From: Streptomyces actuosus | GTDB lineage: Bacteria > Actinomycetota > Actinomycetes > Streptomycetales > Streptomycetaceae | NCBI RefSeq assembly: GCF_016921115.1 | Contig: NZ_JAFFZS010000015.1 | Coordinates: 62,001 to 126,000, forward strand | Direction of reading: 5' to 3' | DNA: 64,000 nucleotides | Shown here: in pieces, positions 25,048 to 35,964 of the stretch | Layout: each line of letters starts with the position of its first letter | Position numbering within the stretch: the first letter of the stretch is position 1 | The notes under the pieces: generated by a model | What the model was told of the DNA's origin: nothing | Databases searched by the model: none | The model's input: the letters and a program-made list of their open reading frames with translations, nothing else | Made by a program: the position numbers and the translations under genes

Positions 25048-25165
25048 TTCTTCTCATCCCTCTTGCCTCTCCCTTGCTTCCTTTGCTTCCTTCGTGCTTC
25101 CGTCTGTGCCCTCTTGCCTCCACCTCTGCCTTCCTGCCTTCCTGCCTTCCTTCTCCTCGCTCCGC
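25048..25165. repeat. Long polypyrimidine tract
   Basis: About 115 bases in which nearly every base of the plus strand is C or T, with TGCCTTCC units repeated at the end. It fills the convergent gap between permease 1 and the kinase gene and has no ORF. Confidence 0.7.
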
Positions 25166-25170
25166 CCCGC

Positions 25171-27879
<2,709 letters not shown>

Positions 27880-28025
27880 TGCGCCGCACCCCCTCGACGA
27901 CCGCCCCTACTGAAACACAATGGCCACAGTTCGTGCCGTACCAGCATAGTGCGGAGAAATCTTGTGGTACCTCTTCAAGTACTGCGAATTCAGGCGCAGT
28001 CCAGGGGGACGCAAGGGGGACGAAC

Positions 28026-28745
28026 ATGAGTTCTCGTCGCACGACGGCGATCACGGGATCGCTGGCCATGGCATCTTTCTCCGCGGTGATGATCCTCTCC
28101 TTCACCGCGCACGCCGATGACCAGCAACCCGGAAGCGGCAAGGGAGGAAAAGTCGTCGACAAGGCGCCGGCGGGCGTACAGATCACCACGCTGCTGCCCG
28201 AGAAGATCTCGGTCGACAACAGCTCGCACAAAACGGCGATCACGGCCACCGTGAAGAACGAGGGGACCAAGGACAGCGAAGACATCCGACTTCTGGTGGT
28301 CGGTTTCGACGGCCTCGAAGTCCATTCCGTGCAGGGCTGCGCGGCCATCGCCGCAAAAGATCTGCCAAAGGGGTCGAACAGCGGCTTCAGCTGCCCGGTC
28401 GGAAAGCTCGCGGCCGGCGCGTCGAAGTCGTACGACGTCGACGCGACGTACGACCTGGGCAAGGCGGGGAAGATCTGCCTTCCCGTGCAGACGAGCGACG
28501 GGAAGAAGACGTTCTGGCAGCAGGGCCCGGTGCCGTTCGGCACGACGAACCCGTCTCCGAACGCGCCCGCGACCCCGCTGCTCCTCGGCACCGACAACAA
28601 GCCCGTCGCCCCGGGCGGCGACGCGTTGCCGAAGACGGGCGTGGGCCGCGACGTGCTGCCGCTCGGTGCGGCCGGGGCCGGTCTGGTGGCTGCCGGGGCG
28701 GCGGGGCTGTGGTGGTCGCAGCGGCGCAGGCCCGGGCAGGTGTGA
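28026..28745 (+). CDS. LPKTG-anchored cell-surface protein
   Basis: 239 residues. The signal peptide ends AHA-DD at 30/31. The mature part is a beta-rich domain (about 50-170) with three Cys. LPKTG at 201-205 is followed by a hydrophobic stretch and an RRRPG tail: a complete sortase sorting signal of LPxTG rather than the LAxTG type of chaplins. The ATG has AAGGGGGA upstream; the frame is open 49 codons further but unlikely to be used. No sortase gene is near. It is divergent from the kinase gene. Confidence 0.85.
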   Translation: MSSRRTTAITGSLAMASFSAVMILSFTAHADDQQPGSGKGGKVVDKAPAGVQITTLLPEKISVDNSSHKTAITATVKNEGTKDSEDIRLLVVGFDGLEVHSVQGCAAIAAKDLPKGSNSGFSCPVGKLAAGASKSYDVDATYDLGKAGKICLPVQTSDGKKTFWQQGPVPFGTTNPSPNAPATPLLLGTDNKPVAPGGDALPKTGVGRDVLPLGAAGAGLVAAGAAGLWWSQRRRPGQV

Positions 28746-28793
28746 CGTCGGTCGCGCCGGGGGGCTCGACGGGTCCGCGTGGGGCGGACAGGA

Positions 28794-28844
28794 CGAAGGG
28801 GCCCACCGCGCTGTCGTCCTGGGACGAGGCGGCGGGCCCCTTCG
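28794..28844. terminator. Bidirectional terminator between the LPKTG gene and bioY
   Basis: CGAAGGGGCCC and GGGCCCCTTCG form an 11-bp stem. The 29-base interval contains a second hairpin TCGTCC-TG-GGACGA. Confidence 0.75.
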
Positions 28845-28865
28845 GCGGTCGGCGTGAGCCCGAGG

Positions 28866-29489
28866 TCACTTCCTGTCGACGAGCTTCCAGGCGGTGGGCA
28901 GCGCGCCCATCGCCAGGGCGGCCTTCAGGGCGTCGCCCAGCAGGAACGGGGTGAGGCCGGCGGCGATCGCCGCGGTGGCGGACATGCCGGTGGCGACGGC
29001 GAGGTACGGGACGCCGACGGCGTAGATGATCGCCTCGCCGAGCACCATGGTGGCCGCCATGCGCCAGACGTTCCGGTCGGCGCCGCGGCGGGCCAGCGCG
29101 CCCACCACCGTCGAGGCGAGCAGCATGCCGAGGATGTAGCCGAACGAAGGGGCCGCGGCACCGGAGGCACCGCCCGCGAACCAGGGCACGCCCGCGATGC
29201 CGGCCAGCGCGTACAGGGTGAGGGAGAGGAAGCCGCGGCCGGCACCCAGGGCGGTGCCCACGAGCAGCGCGGCGAAGGTCTGACCGGTCACCGGGACCGG
29301 GGAGCCGGGGACCGGCACGGCGATCTGGGCCGCGAGACCGGTGAGGGCGGCGCCACCCAGCACGAGCACGGCGTCGCGGACGCGGGAGGCCGGGATCAGG
29401 TCGGCGAGGACCTGGCCGACGGGGGTCCCGCCGGTTCGCGCGGAGCCGAGGTCGGAGGAAAGGGCGGGGGAGGCGGCACCGGTGCTCAT
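28866..29489 (-). CDS. bioY: BioY biotin transporter substrate-binding subunit
   Basis: S-component of the ECF-type biotin uptake system. 207 residues, six predicted helices. The BioY patterns VPVPGSPVPVTGQTFAALLVG, GRGFLSLTLYALAG and PSFGYILGM are clear. The N-terminal tail is Ala/Ser/Gly-rich. The ATG follows GCGGAG. No EcfA/EcfT genes are adjacent, so it would act alone or with shared modules encoded elsewhere. Confidence 0.94.
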   Translation of the reverse strand: MSTGAASPALSSDLGSARTGGTPVGQVLADLIPASRVRDAVLVLGGAALTGLAAQIAVPVPGSPVPVTGQTFAALLVGTALGAGRGFLSLTLYALAGIAGVPWFAGGASGAAAPSFGYILGMLLASTVVGALARRGADRNVWRMAATMVLGEAIIYAVGVPYLAVATGMSATAAIAAGLTPFLLGDALKAALAMGALPTAWKLVDRK

Positions 29490-29842
29490 GGGGACTCCGC
29501 AAGGGTCGGGGCGGTCGGGGACATCGCGACGCTATCCCAGCGCCCGCGGCGTGATCACCGTCAGCCGTCGACAAAGGGGCACGCCGGGCCTTGGTCGGCT
29601 TCCGACAACCGATGGGGGTTACACCCGGTACGGCGTGATGCCGGTCACTGAGGTCGGGTGGTCGGGCGCACCGAAGGACCCCGTGGGCACACTGTAGGGT
29701 TCCACCAAAGCACACCGTGCACGTACCGCGTCACCCTCCGCATGCGCGGCGTCCGCATGATGGTCACGGCCACCGCGCGCCGACGGGGCCCGCCCAGACT
29801 GTGGGCGTTTTGCCCCTCTGATCTTCGGGACGAGTCGCGCCC
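29490..29842. other. Divergent promoter region of bioY and permease 2; no gene seen
   Basis: About 350 bases. A TAGGGT hexamer at 29695-29700 could be a -10 for permease 2 and would leave a leader of about 135 bases. I do not recognise a riboswitch or a BirA/BioR operator. Confidence 0.5.
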
Positions 29843-31216
29843 ATGCACAGCACCACGGTAGAGACGCCTCCGCACCAGGAGAGCGCCTCGCTCAGTCACG
29901 GCCTCAAGCAGCGCCACCTGTCGATGATCGCCCTCGGCGGCGTGATCGGCGCGGGCCTGTTCGTCGGGTCCGGCGCGGGGATCGCCGCCGCCGGTCCGTC
30001 GATCGTCGTCGCCTACGCCCTCTCCGGCCTTCTGGTGATGCTGGTGATGCGGATGCTGGGTGAGATGTCGGCGGCGTATCCGTCGTCGGGATCCTTCTCC
30101 GCGCACGCCGAGAGGGCGATCGGACCGTGGGCGGGCTTCACCGCCGGCTGGTCGTTCTGGGTGCTGCTGTGCACGGCGGTCGGCCTGGAGGGGATCGGCG
30201 CCGCGCACATCGTCACCGGGTGGCTGCCGGGCACGCCGGAGTGGGCGTGGGTGGCGCTGTTCATGGTCGTCTTCTGCGGTGCGAACCTGGCCGCGGTGAA
30301 GAACTTCGGCGAGTTCGAGTTCTGGTTCGCCGCCCTGAAGGTCGGCGCGATCACACTGTTCCTGGTGCTGGGCGTGCTGGCGATCGCGGGGGTCCTGCCC
30401 GGTACGGACTCCCCCGGCACCTCGCACCTGACGCACTTCCTGCCGAACGGCGGCGAGGGGCTGGTGATCGGCCTGCTCGCCTCCGTCTTCGCCTACGGCG
30501 GCCTGGAGACCGTCACCATCGCGGCGGCCGAGTCACAGGACCCGGTCCGGGGCGTGGCGAGCGCGGTCAGGACGGCGATGTGGCGCATCGCGGTGTTCTA
30601 CGTCGGGTCGATGGCGGTCATCGTCACCCTGGTCCCGTGGGACTCCCGCGCCGTGGTGGAGAAGGGCCCGTACGTCGCCGCACTGGACGAGCTGGGCATC
30701 CCCGGTGCCGGCGAGCTGATGAACGTCGTGGTGCTGGTGGCACTGCTCAGCGCGATGAACGCGAACATCTACGGCTCCTCACGCATCGCCTACTCGCTGG
30801 TGGAGCGCGGGCAGGGGCCGAAGGCGCTGGCGCGGGTGTCCGGCGGGGTCCCACGGACGGCCGTGCTGACCTCGTCGGCGGTGGGCTTCGGCTGTGTGCT
30901 GCTGAGCTACTGGCGGCCCGACGACGTCTTCTCCTGGCTGCTGAACATGATCGGCGCGGTGATCCTGGTCGTGTGGGCGTTCATCGCGGTCGCGCAACTG
31001 CGGCTGCGCAGGCTGCTGGAGCGCGGGGCGGGCGAGGGGCCGGTGGTGCGCATGTGGGGGTACCCGTGGCTGACGTGGGTCGCACTGGGCGGCATCGCGG
31101 CTGTGTTCGTGCTGATGGCCCGGGAGCCGGGCACGCGGGTGCAGTTGTACTCGACCGGCGCGATGACGCTGACCCTCGCGGCCGTCGGCTTCGTGCGGCA
31201 GAGGGCGCGCCGCTGA
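29843..31216 (+). CDS. APC-family amino acid permease (copy 2)
   Basis: 457 residues, twelve predicted helices. It is strongly similar to copy 1 (HLSMIALGGVIGAGLFVGSGAGI, MRMLGEMSAAYPSSGSFSAHAERAIGP, NFGEFEFWFAALKVGAI), but with a shorter N-terminal tail and different residues in helices 3 and 8, which suggests another substrate. The ATG is preceded by a weak GGGACGAG box. A textbook intrinsic terminator follows. Confidence 0.92.
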   Translation: MHSTTVETPPHQESASLSHGLKQRHLSMIALGGVIGAGLFVGSGAGIAAAGPSIVVAYALSGLLVMLVMRMLGEMSAAYPSSGSFSAHAERAIGPWAGFTAGWSFWVLLCTAVGLEGIGAAHIVTGWLPGTPEWAWVALFMVVFCGANLAAVKNFGEFEFWFAALKVGAITLFLVLGVLAIAGVLPGTDSPGTSHLTHFLPNGGEGLVIGLLASVFAYGGLETVTIAAAESQDPVRGVASAVRTAMWRIAVFYVGSMAVIVTLVPWDSRAVVEKGPYVAALDELGIPGAGELMNVVVLVALLSAMNANIYGSSRIAYSLVERGQGPKALARVSGGVPRTAVLTSSAVGFGCVLLSYWRPDDVFSWLLNMIGAVILVVWAFIAVAQLRLRRLLERGAGEGPVVRMWGYPWLTWVALGGIAAVFVLMAREPGTRVQLYSTGAMTLTLAAVGFVRQRARR

Positions 31217-31233
31217 GGCGGCCCGCGCGGACG

Positions 31234-31263
31234 GCCCCCGTGTGATCCACACGGGGGCTTTTT
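31234..31263 (+). terminator. Intrinsic terminator after permease 2
   Basis: GCCCCCGTGTG-ATC-CACACGGGGGC followed by TTTTT, the most classical rho-independent terminator in the window. It insulates the sodF promoter. Confidence 0.92.
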
Positions 31264-31275
31264 GCTGCTAACTTG

Positions 31276-31298
31276 TTGTTGCAATTCACTTGCAACAA
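31276..31298. promoter_or_regulatory. Nur box in the sodF promoter
   Basis: TTGTTGCAA, five bases, TTGCAACAA: a perfect inverted repeat with 9-base arms, containing TTGCAA-N5-TTGCAA, the published Nur operator of Streptomyces. Nur with nickel represses sodF, so the Fe enzyme is made only when Ni for SodN is short. A TAACTT hexamer at 31269-31274 could be the -10, which would put the operator on the transcription start. Confidence 0.85.
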
Positions 31299-31337
31299 GA
31301 GTCCCGGCGTCTCCACGGGGACTCGGAGGGGACCCGC

Positions 31338-32012
31338 ATGCCCGTCTACACGCTGCCTGAACTGCCGTACGACTACTCCGCCCTCGCCCCGGTGATCAGC
31401 CCCGAGATCATCGAACTGCACCACGACAAGCACCACGCGGCCTACGTGAAGGGAGCCAACGACACACTGGAGCAGTTGGCCGAGGCGCGGGCGGAGGAGC
31501 AGTGGGCGTCGCTGGGCGGGCTGGAGAAGAACCTGGCCTTCCATCTGTCCGGGCACATCCTGCACTCGGTCTACTGGCAGAACATGACCGGCCCGAACGA
31601 CGGCGGCGGGGAGCCGCTGGCCGCCGACGGGGTCGGTGAGCTGGCGGAGGCGATCAGAGAGTCCTTCGGCTCCTTCGCCGCCTTCAGGGCCCAGCTGTCG
31701 AAGGCCGCCGCGACCACCCAGGGCTCGGGCTGGGGAGTCCTCGCCCACGAGCCGCTGAGCGGGCGGCTGATCGTCGAGCAGGTCTACGACCACCAGGGCA
31801 ACGTCGGCCAGGGCGCCACACCGCTCCTCGTCTTCGACGCCTGGGAGCACGCCTTCTACCTCCAGTACCGCAACCAGAAGGCGGACTTCGTCGAGGCGAT
31901 GTGGCAGGTCGTCAACTGGCAGGACGTCGGCCGTCGCCTCGCGGCGGCGAGGTCCCGCACGGACGTCCTGCTCCTGGCTCCCCGGCCGGCACCCGAACGT
32001 CCTGCCCCGTGA
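31338..32012 (+). CDS. sodF: Iron (Fe/Zn) superoxide dismutase
   Basis: Cytoplasmic Fe/Mn-family superoxide dismutase, 224 residues. The metal ligands are His28 (IIELHHDKHH), His76 (HILHSVYW), and Asp167 and His171 (DAWEHAFY). Streptomyces SodF is the iron enzyme, repressed when nickel is present and the Ni enzyme SodN is made; the perfect Nur box upstream supports this. The ATG has GGAGGGG upstream; the frame is open 16 codons further. The C-terminal 20 residues (RSRTDVLLLAPRPAPERPAP) are not part of the SOD fold. Confidence 0.96.
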   Translation: MPVYTLPELPYDYSALAPVISPEIIELHHDKHHAAYVKGANDTLEQLAEARAEEQWASLGGLEKNLAFHLSGHILHSVYWQNMTGPNDGGGEPLAADGVGELAEAIRESFGSFAAFRAQLSKAAATTQGSGWGVLAHEPLSGRLIVEQVYDHQGNVGQGATPLLVFDAWEHAFYLQYRNQKADFVEAMWQVVNWQDVGRRLAAARSRTDVLLLAPRPAPERPAP

Positions 32013-32053
32013 TCGTCTTCTCACCCTTCGCGCGGCAGGCGGAGAGAGGGAAG

Positions 32054-32080
32054 CCCCCGTGAGGACGTGCCTCACGGGGG
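32054..32080. terminator. Bidirectional terminator between sodF and the DsbA-like gene
   Basis: CCCCCGTGAGG-ACGTG-CCTCACGGGGG followed by TTT on the plus strand and preceded by CTT, so it can serve both strands. Confidence 0.85.
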
Positions 32081-32114
32081 TTTCCCGGTCCGCCCGGGCG
32101 CGCGCTCCGAACGC

Positions 32115-32753
32115 CTACAGATTGCTGAAGTCGGGGCCCTTGGTGCGGGTGCGCTTGATCTCGTAGAAGCCCGGGACCGAGGCGACCGCGAGGGCGCCGT
32201 CCCACAGGCGGGCCGCCTCCTCGCCCTGGGGGGCGGGAGTGACGACCGGACCGAAGAAGGCGATCTGCTCGCCGTCCGGACCGGGCACCGCGATGACGGG
32301 GGTGCCGACGTCCTGGCCGACCTTGTCGATGCCCTCCTTGTGCGAGGCGCGCAGCTGCGCCTCGTACGGGGTGGAGTCCCAGTGGTCGAGGAGGGAGTCG
32401 GGCAGGCCCGCGTCCTTCAGCGCGGCGGCGACGGCGCCCTTCTCCGGGCCCATGCCCTGGTTGTGGATGCGGGTGCCGAGCGCGGTGTAGAGGTCGCCGA
32501 GGACCTCGGGTCCGTGCTCCTCCTGCGCGGCGATGACGACGCGGACCGGACCCCAGGCCTGGGTGGCCAGCATCTCCCGGTACGCCTCGGGCAGTTCGTC
32601 CAGCTTGTCCTCGTTGAGGACGGCGAGGCTCATCACATGCCAGCGGACCTCGATGTCGCGGACCTTCTCCACCTCCAGCACCCAACGCGACGTCATCCAC
32701 GCCCACGGGCACAGGGGGTCGAACCAGAAGTCGACGGGGGTCTTGTCCGACAT
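32115..32753 (-). CDS. DsbA-fold oxidoreductase, mycothiol-dependent nitroreductase-like
   Basis: 212 residues, thioredoxin-like DsbA/FrnE fold. The start MSDKTPVDFWFDPLCPWAW is that of the Rv2466c group, whose members use mycothiol and a CPWC active site. Here the motif is CPWA: Cys15 is kept and the second Cys is Ala18, so it could work only by a one-Cys, mycothiol-mixed-disulfide route. The conserved TPV cis-proline loop (DVGTPVIAV) is present. The ATG has GAGGAG upstream. Annotation as a reductase is by family. Confidence 0.85.
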   Translation of the reverse strand: MSDKTPVDFWFDPLCPWAWMTSRWVLEVEKVRDIEVRWHVMSLAVLNEDKLDELPEAYREMLATQAWGPVRVVIAAQEEHGPEVLGDLYTALGTRIHNQGMGPEKGAVAAALKDAGLPDSLLDHWDSTPYEAQLRASHKEGIDKVGQDVGTPVIAVPGPDGEQIAFFGPVVTPAPQGEEAARLWDGALAVASVPGFYEIKRTRTKGPDFSNL

Positions 32754-33056
32754 GTGCTCTCCTCGACAGAAAGGGGTCGATGGTTCACCGTTCAACACTC
32801 TGGGGAACACCTGCGCCCTCCCCGCCCATTCCCGCCTCCGTCCCCGCCACTCTCCGCACAGCCCGCTCAAACCCCACCAGACCCTCCCGCTCCCCCTCTC
32901 CCCTGGACCCACGCTCCCTCTCCCCACCCTCCCCACTCGCCTTCCACCGCACCCCCGGCCGCCCGGCTCCGGCGCCGGTCCCTGCTGTGGCGCGTCAGGG
33001 GCACATGGCAGGATCGGTCCTGTTCAGCATCCGAGACGTCCTGAGGGAGACCGCCC
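32754..33056. other. Divergent promoter region with a pyrimidine-rich tract
   Basis: About 300 bases between the DsbA-like gene and pepN copy 1. From about 32810 to 32960 the plus strand is strongly C/T-biased. No gene and no clear operator. Confidence 0.6.
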
Positions 33057-35636
33057 GTGCCCGGTGAGAACCTGTCCCGTGACGAGGCCCGGGAGCGGGC
33101 CGCACTGCTGTCCGTCGACGGGTACGAGGTGTCCCTCGACCTGCGCTCCGCCCTCGGCGAGCACGAGGGCGACGGACCGCGCACGTTCCGCTCGGTGTCC
33201 GTCGTCCGCTTCCGCTGCAACGAACCCGGCGCGAGCAGCTTCGCCGACCTGATCGCGCCCCGGGTGACCGCCGTCACACTCAACGGCAAGGACCTCGACC
33301 CCGGCGAGGTCTTCGACGGCTCCCGCATCCTGCTGGAGGACCTGGCGGCCGAGAACGAACTGGTCGTCGACGCCCAGTGCGCCTACTCCCGCACCGGCGA
33401 GGGCCTGCACCGCTTCGTCGACCCGGAGGACGGCGAGGTCTACCTCTACACGCAGTACGAGCCGGCCGACTCCCGCCGCGTCTTCGCCAACTTCGAGCAG
33501 CCCGACCTCAAGGCCCCCTTCCGCTTCGAGGTACGGGCGCCGGAGGACTGGACGGTGTGGAGCAACGGCGCGGGCCGGACCGCCGACGGCGTCTGGCGGT
33601 TCGCGGAGACGAAGCCGATCTCGACGTACATCACGTGCGTGGTGGCGGGTCCGTACCACTACGTGACGGACTCCTACGAGCGCGTGCTGGCCGACGGCAC
33701 CCGGCTGGAGATCCCCCTCGGCGCCATGTGCCGCAAGGGCCTGGCCCCCTACTTCGACGCCGACGACGTCTTCCTCGTCACCAAGCAGGGCCTGGACTTC
33801 TTCCACGACCACTTCGACTACCCGTACCCGTTCGGGAAGTACGACCAGGCGTTCGTGCCCGAGTACAACCTGGGCGCGATGGAGAACCCGGGCCTGGTCA
33901 CCTTCCGCGAGGAGTACATCTTCCGCGGCAAGGTGACGCAGGCCTCGTACGAGGCGCGGGCCAACGTCGTCCTGCACGAGATGGCGCACATGTGGTTCGG
34001 CGACCTGGTCACCATGGAGTGGTGGGACGACCTGTGGCTGAAGGAGTCCTTCGCCGATTTCATGGGCTCCTTCTCACTGGTCGGCGCCACCCGCTTCACC
34101 GACGGCTGGATCACCTTCGCCAACCGCCGCAAGGCCTGGGCCTACCGGGCCGACCAGCTGCCTTCCACGCACCCGGTCACGGCCGACATCCGCGATCTGC
34201 AGGACGCCAAGCTGAACTTCGACGGCATCACCTACGCCAAGGGCGCCTCCGCCCTGAAGCAGCTGGTGGCGTACGTCGGCCAGGACGCGTTCCTGGAGGG
34301 CGCACGGCGCTACTTCAAGCGGCACGCCTACGGCAACACCCGCCTGGGCGACCTGCTGTCGGTGTTGGAGGAGACCAGCGGACGCGACATGGCCGCGTGG
34401 GCACGCTCCTGGCTGCAGACGGCCGGCGTCAACGCGCTGACCCCGCAGGTGCTACTGGACGGCGAGGGACGGATGGCGGAGCTGGCGGTCGTCCAGGAGG
34501 CTCCCGAGAGCCACCCCGAGCTGCGTCCGCACCGGGTGGCGGTGGGCCTGTACCGGCGGACCGCCGGCGGGACGCTGGAGCGGTACGCGCACACGGAGAC
34601 GGACGTTCAGGGCGCGCGGACCGTGGTGGCGGATCTGGCCGGGACCGAGGCGCCGGACCTGGTGCTGGTCAACGACGACGACCTGACGTACTGCAAGGTC
34701 CGCTTCGACGAGACGTCGCTGGCGACCCTGCGCGCCCACCTGGGCGACATCACCGACCCGCTGGCCCGCGCGCTGTGCTGGTCGGCGCTGTGGAACCTGA
34801 CACGGGACGCGCTGCTGCCGGCGCGTGACTTCGTCGCCCTGGTGCTGCGGTTCGCGGGCCGCGAGTCCGACATCGGCGTGCTGCAGATGCTGCACGCCTG
34901 GGCGGACTCGGCAGTCGTCCGCTACGCGGCCCCGGCCTGGCGCGAGACGGGCGGGCGGCTGCTGGCCGAGGGCGCGCTGCGGGAGCTGCGGCAGGCCGCG
35001 CCGGGAAGCGAGCACCAGCTGGCCTGGGCGCGCTTCTTCGCCACGACGGCGTCCGACCGGGCCGACCTGGGGCTGCTGCGGGCCCTGCTGGACGGCACCG
35101 AGAAGATCGACGGGCTGGAGGTCGACCAGGAGCTGCGGTGGGCGTTCCTGGAGCCGCTGGCGGCACACGGAGTGGCCGACGAGCAGGCGCTGGCGGCGGA
35201 ACTGGCCCGCGACGACACCGCCTCCGGCAAGCGCCACCAGGTCCGGTGCCTGGCCGCCCGCCCCTCGGCCGCCGTCAAGGCGCAGGCATGGGCGCAGGTC
35301 GTGGAGTCCGACGCGCTGTCCAACGCGCTCACCGAGGCGACGATCGCGGGCTTCACCCAGCCGTCGCAGCGGGAACTGATCGCCCCGTACGCCGAGAAGT
35401 ACTTCGCGGCGATCGAGCGGGTGTGGGCGCAGCGGTCGATCCAGATCGGCATGGACGTGGTGGACGGCCTCTTCCCCGCACTCCAGGACTCCCCCGGGAC
35501 CCTGGCCTCGGCGGACGCCTGGCTCACGTCTCACGAGCAGGCCGCCCCGGCCCTGCGCCGCCTGGTGCTGGAGGCCCGCGACGACCTGTCCCGGGCACTG
35601 CGCGGACAGGCGTGCGACACGGAGGCGGGCACCTGA
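33057..35636 (+). CDS. pepN: M1-family aminopeptidase N (copy 1)
   Basis: Zinc aminopeptidase that removes N-terminal residues from peptides in the cytoplasm. 859 residues. The exopeptidase motif GAMEN is at 273-277. The zinc site is HEMAH, with His307, Glu308, His311 and the third ligand Glu330 (LWLKESFAD). The C-terminal ERAP1-like helical domain fills residues 530-850. It is a paralogue of copy 2 at 46695; both are exactly 859 residues. Here the GAMEN motif is followed by PG instead of AG, and a four-residue acidic stretch follows GEHE. The GTG start has GAGGGAG upstream. Confidence 0.94.
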   Translation: MPGENLSRDEARERAALLSVDGYEVSLDLRSALGEHEGDGPRTFRSVSVVRFRCNEPGASSFADLIAPRVTAVTLNGKDLDPGEVFDGSRILLEDLAAENELVVDAQCAYSRTGEGLHRFVDPEDGEVYLYTQYEPADSRRVFANFEQPDLKAPFRFEVRAPEDWTVWSNGAGRTADGVWRFAETKPISTYITCVVAGPYHYVTDSYERVLADGTRLEIPLGAMCRKGLAPYFDADDVFLVTKQGLDFFHDHFDYPYPFGKYDQAFVPEYNLGAMENPGLVTFREEYIFRGKVTQASYEARANVVLHEMAHMWFGDLVTMEWWDDLWLKESFADFMGSFSLVGATRFTDGWITFANRRKAWAYRADQLPSTHPVTADIRDLQDAKLNFDGITYAKGASALKQLVAYVGQDAFLEGARRYFKRHAYGNTRLGDLLSVLEETSGRDMAAWARSWLQTAGVNALTPQVLLDGEGRMAELAVVQEAPESHPELRPHRVAVGLYRRTAGGTLERYAHTETDVQGARTVVADLAGTEAPDLVLVNDDDLTYCKVRFDETSLATLRAHLGDITDPLARALCWSALWNLTRDALLPARDFVALVLRFAGRESDIGVLQMLHAWADSAVVRYAAPAWRETGGRLLAEGALRELRQAAPGSEHQLAWARFFATTASDRADLGLLRALLDGTEKIDGLEVDQELRWAFLEPLAAHGVADEQALAAELARDDTASGKRHQVRCLAARPSAAVKAQAWAQVVESDALSNALTEATIAGFTQPSQRELIAPYAEKYFAAIERVWAQRSIQIGMDVVDGLFPALQDSPGTLASADAWLTSHEQAAPALRRLVLEARDDLSRALRGQACDTEAGT

Positions 35637-35964
35637 ACGGGCGGCCCGACGCGCCGGGCCCCGTGGTGACGGGCGGTCGACCGCCGCGGCGGGGGCCTGC
35701 CCCGGGGCGGGACCCGGGCGCGGCGGGACGCGGGCCCGGCCAAGCCACGGACCACCCAAGCCTTGGCCTGAGCTTCGGCGCGGGGTAGCCGTTACCGAAT
35801 ACGGGCAATCGGGACCGTAACCCCTGGCCCCACCCGAACGGACCAGGGGTTTCCGCACCTCCTCGGCATCCGAACACCCGTCCTTCAGGGCAGGCTCGTC
35901 CTCATGTGTCGACGGGCGTGTAACAGTGGTTAAGGGGCGGATCGGGGGCGGGAATCTCTGCGGC
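35637..35964. other. pepN 3' region and upstream region of the next gene
   Basis: About 330 bases. It contains a hairpin with AACCCCTGG (35819-35827) and CCAGGGGTT (35843-35851), likely the pepN terminator. A TAACAGT element near 35911 could be a -10 for the next gene. No ORF of its own. Confidence 0.55.
35819..35851 (+). terminator. Terminator after pepN copy 1
   Basis: Perfect 9-bp stem AACCCCTGG / CCAGGGGTT with a 15-base loop, the right arm ending in TTT. Confidence 0.6.

Noticed and set aside
29590..29842. Riboswitch in the leader of permease 2
   Set aside because: Several short hairpins are possible, but no known riboswitch core can be recognised by eye.
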